Shown: positions 63,209 to 64,000 of the stretch, piece after piece | Position numbering within the stretch: the stretch's first letter is position 1 | Layout of the letters: each line of letters starts with the position of its first letter | Assembly: GCA_035937595.1 (NCBI GenBank) | Contig: DASZHS010000002.1 | Location: 1 to 64,000 of the forward strand | Direction of reading: 5' to 3' | From: Palsa-459 sp035937595 | Lineage (GTDB): Bacteria > Actinomycetota > Acidimicrobiia > Acidimicrobiales > RAAP-2 | Length of the DNA stretch: 64,000 nucleotides | Made by a program: the position numbers and the translations under genes | The notes under the pieces: model-generated | Databases searched by the model: none | What the model saw: only the letters and a program-made list of their open reading frames with translations | Told to the model about the DNA's origin: nothing

Positions 63209-63966
63209 GCGCGCTCGACCGCGAGGGGGTCCGCATCGCCTACGACGTCCACGGCGCGCCGTCCGACGCGCTCCCGCTCCTGCTCTCGCACGGCTACTCG
63301 TCGTCCTCGTCGATGTGGGCGCCCAACCTCGCCGCGCTCAGCGCCGATCGGCAGGTCATCACCTGGGACGTCCGCGGGCACGGGGCGAGCGACTCGCCGG
63401 AGGGACTCGAGAGGTACACCGAGGCGGCCAGCGTCGCGGACATGGCGGCGATCCTCGACGCCTGCGGGATCGCCCACGCGGCCCTCGGCGGGCTGTCGCT
63501 CGGGGGCTACCTCAGCCTCGCGTTCCATGCAGAGCACCCCGGCCGAGTCGGTGCGCTGCTCCTGTTCGACACCGGCCCGGGGTTTCGCAGCGACACCGCG
63601 CGGGCGCAGTGGAACCGCTGGGCGATCGCGCAGGCCGAGGCCTTCGACGCCGAGGGGCTCGCCGCGCTCTCGACCTCGAGCGAGGTGCGACGTGGCGCCC
63701 ACGACCCAAAGGGCCTCGCGCTCGCGGCGAGGGGCATCCTCGTCCAGACCACGAGCACGGTGATCGACTCGCTGAGGGCGATCCGCGTGCCGACGCTCGT
63801 GCTCGTGGGTGCGGACGACGCGCTCTTCCTCAGCGCCGCCGACTACATGGCGTCGCGGATCGCCACTGCCACGAAGGTGGTGCTCCCCGGCGCTGGCCAC
63901 GCGAGCAACCTCGACGCGCCGGACGCCTTCAACGCCGCAGTGCTCGCGTTCCTCGGAGGGACCTGA
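63205..63966 (+). CDS. Alpha/beta hydrolase, enol-lactonase-like
   Basis: A 253-residue alpha/beta hydrolase: LLLSHGYSSSSSMW, GHGASDSPEG, nucleophile Ser98 in GGLSLGGYL, acid in VGADDALF and His in GAGHASNLDAPD. It resembles 3-oxoadipate enol-lactonases and related carbon-carbon bond hydrolases. The GTG start overlaps the acyl-CoA dehydrogenase stop, so it is the third gene of the crotonase operon and may release product from CoA or hydrolyse a lactone in the same pathway. Confidence 0.88.
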   Translation: MSALDREGVRIAYDVHGAPSDALPLLLSHGYSSSSSMWAPNLAALSADRQVITWDVRGHGASDSPEGLERYTEAASVADMAAILDACGIAHAALGGLSLGGYLSLAFHAEHPGRVGALLLFDTGPGFRSDTARAQWNRWAIAQAEAFDAEGLAALSTSSEVRRGAHDPKGLALAARGILVQTTSTVIDSLRAIRVPTLVLVGADDALFLSAADYMASRIATATKVVLPGAGHASNLDAPDAFNAAVLAFLGGT

Positions 63967-64000
63967 CCGCAGCCCGGCGCGCCAGCGCGCTCAGGCGGGG

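Noticed and set aside
1..64000. tRNA, rRNA, CRISPR arrays, insertion sequences, prophage and attachment sites
   Set aside because: I looked for T-loop motifs, regularly spaced repeats, transposase or integrase motifs and flanking repeats and found none.

Overview
The window is a GC-rich actinobacterial chromosome segment. Third codon positions are almost all G or C and GTG starts are common. A mycothiol-type formaldehyde dehydrogenase (18345-19433) ties it to Actinobacteria. Many genes lack a ribosome binding site and instead carry a -10 hexamer 6-8 bases before the start codon, the arrangement of leaderless actinobacterial mRNAs. An uncultured or deep lineage such as Acidimicrobiia is a guess. 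I saw no tRNA, rRNA, CRISPR array, transposase or phage gene.

Left part (1-16.2 kb): a lower-GC partial gene at the edge; a secreted GH16-like protein with near-identical Ig-like repeats; a SIMPL-domain membrane protein; a small gene broken by a frameshift; a secreted beta-propeller protein; an ABC export operon (two ATPases and a large FtsX-type permease) divergent from a two-component system; an acetyltransferase; and a proline iminopeptidase.

Middle (16.2-35.2 kb): a TlyA-like methyltransferase; a C1-detoxification operon (formate dehydrogenase, VOC protein, MscR); an Rpf-like cell-wall protein; soxR divergent from an SDR-queA pair; a quinone oxidoreductase, a secreted cysteine-rich protein, a lysyl-oxidase-like multidomain protein and an aldehyde dehydrogenase on one strand; an acyl-CoA synthetase; and a hydrolase-adenylate cyclase fusion.

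Right part (35.5-59.4 kb): mostly cell-surface glycan functions. Four polytopic membrane proteins (three of GT-C type), a Wzx/MATE-like flippase and three GT4 glycosyltransferases surround two copies of an unusual secreted pair. Each pair has a TIM-barrel glycosidase-like protein whose stop overlaps the start of a 14-repeat cysteine-paired propeller protein. A block of small housekeeping genes (carbonic anhydrase, dienelactone hydrolase, Nudix-like, SRPBCC, Zn-ribbon/TerB, flavin oxidoreductase, threonine deaminase) sits between the copies.

Right end (59.8-64 kb): a threonine aldolase, then a short coupled operon of crotonase, acyl-CoA dehydrogenase and alpha/beta hydrolase, suggesting acyl-CoA or aromatic catabolism. 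The most notable observations are the duplicated secreted module, the large set of leaderless promoters, the mirror-image soxR promoters, and two genes whose best-placed start codon is ATC.
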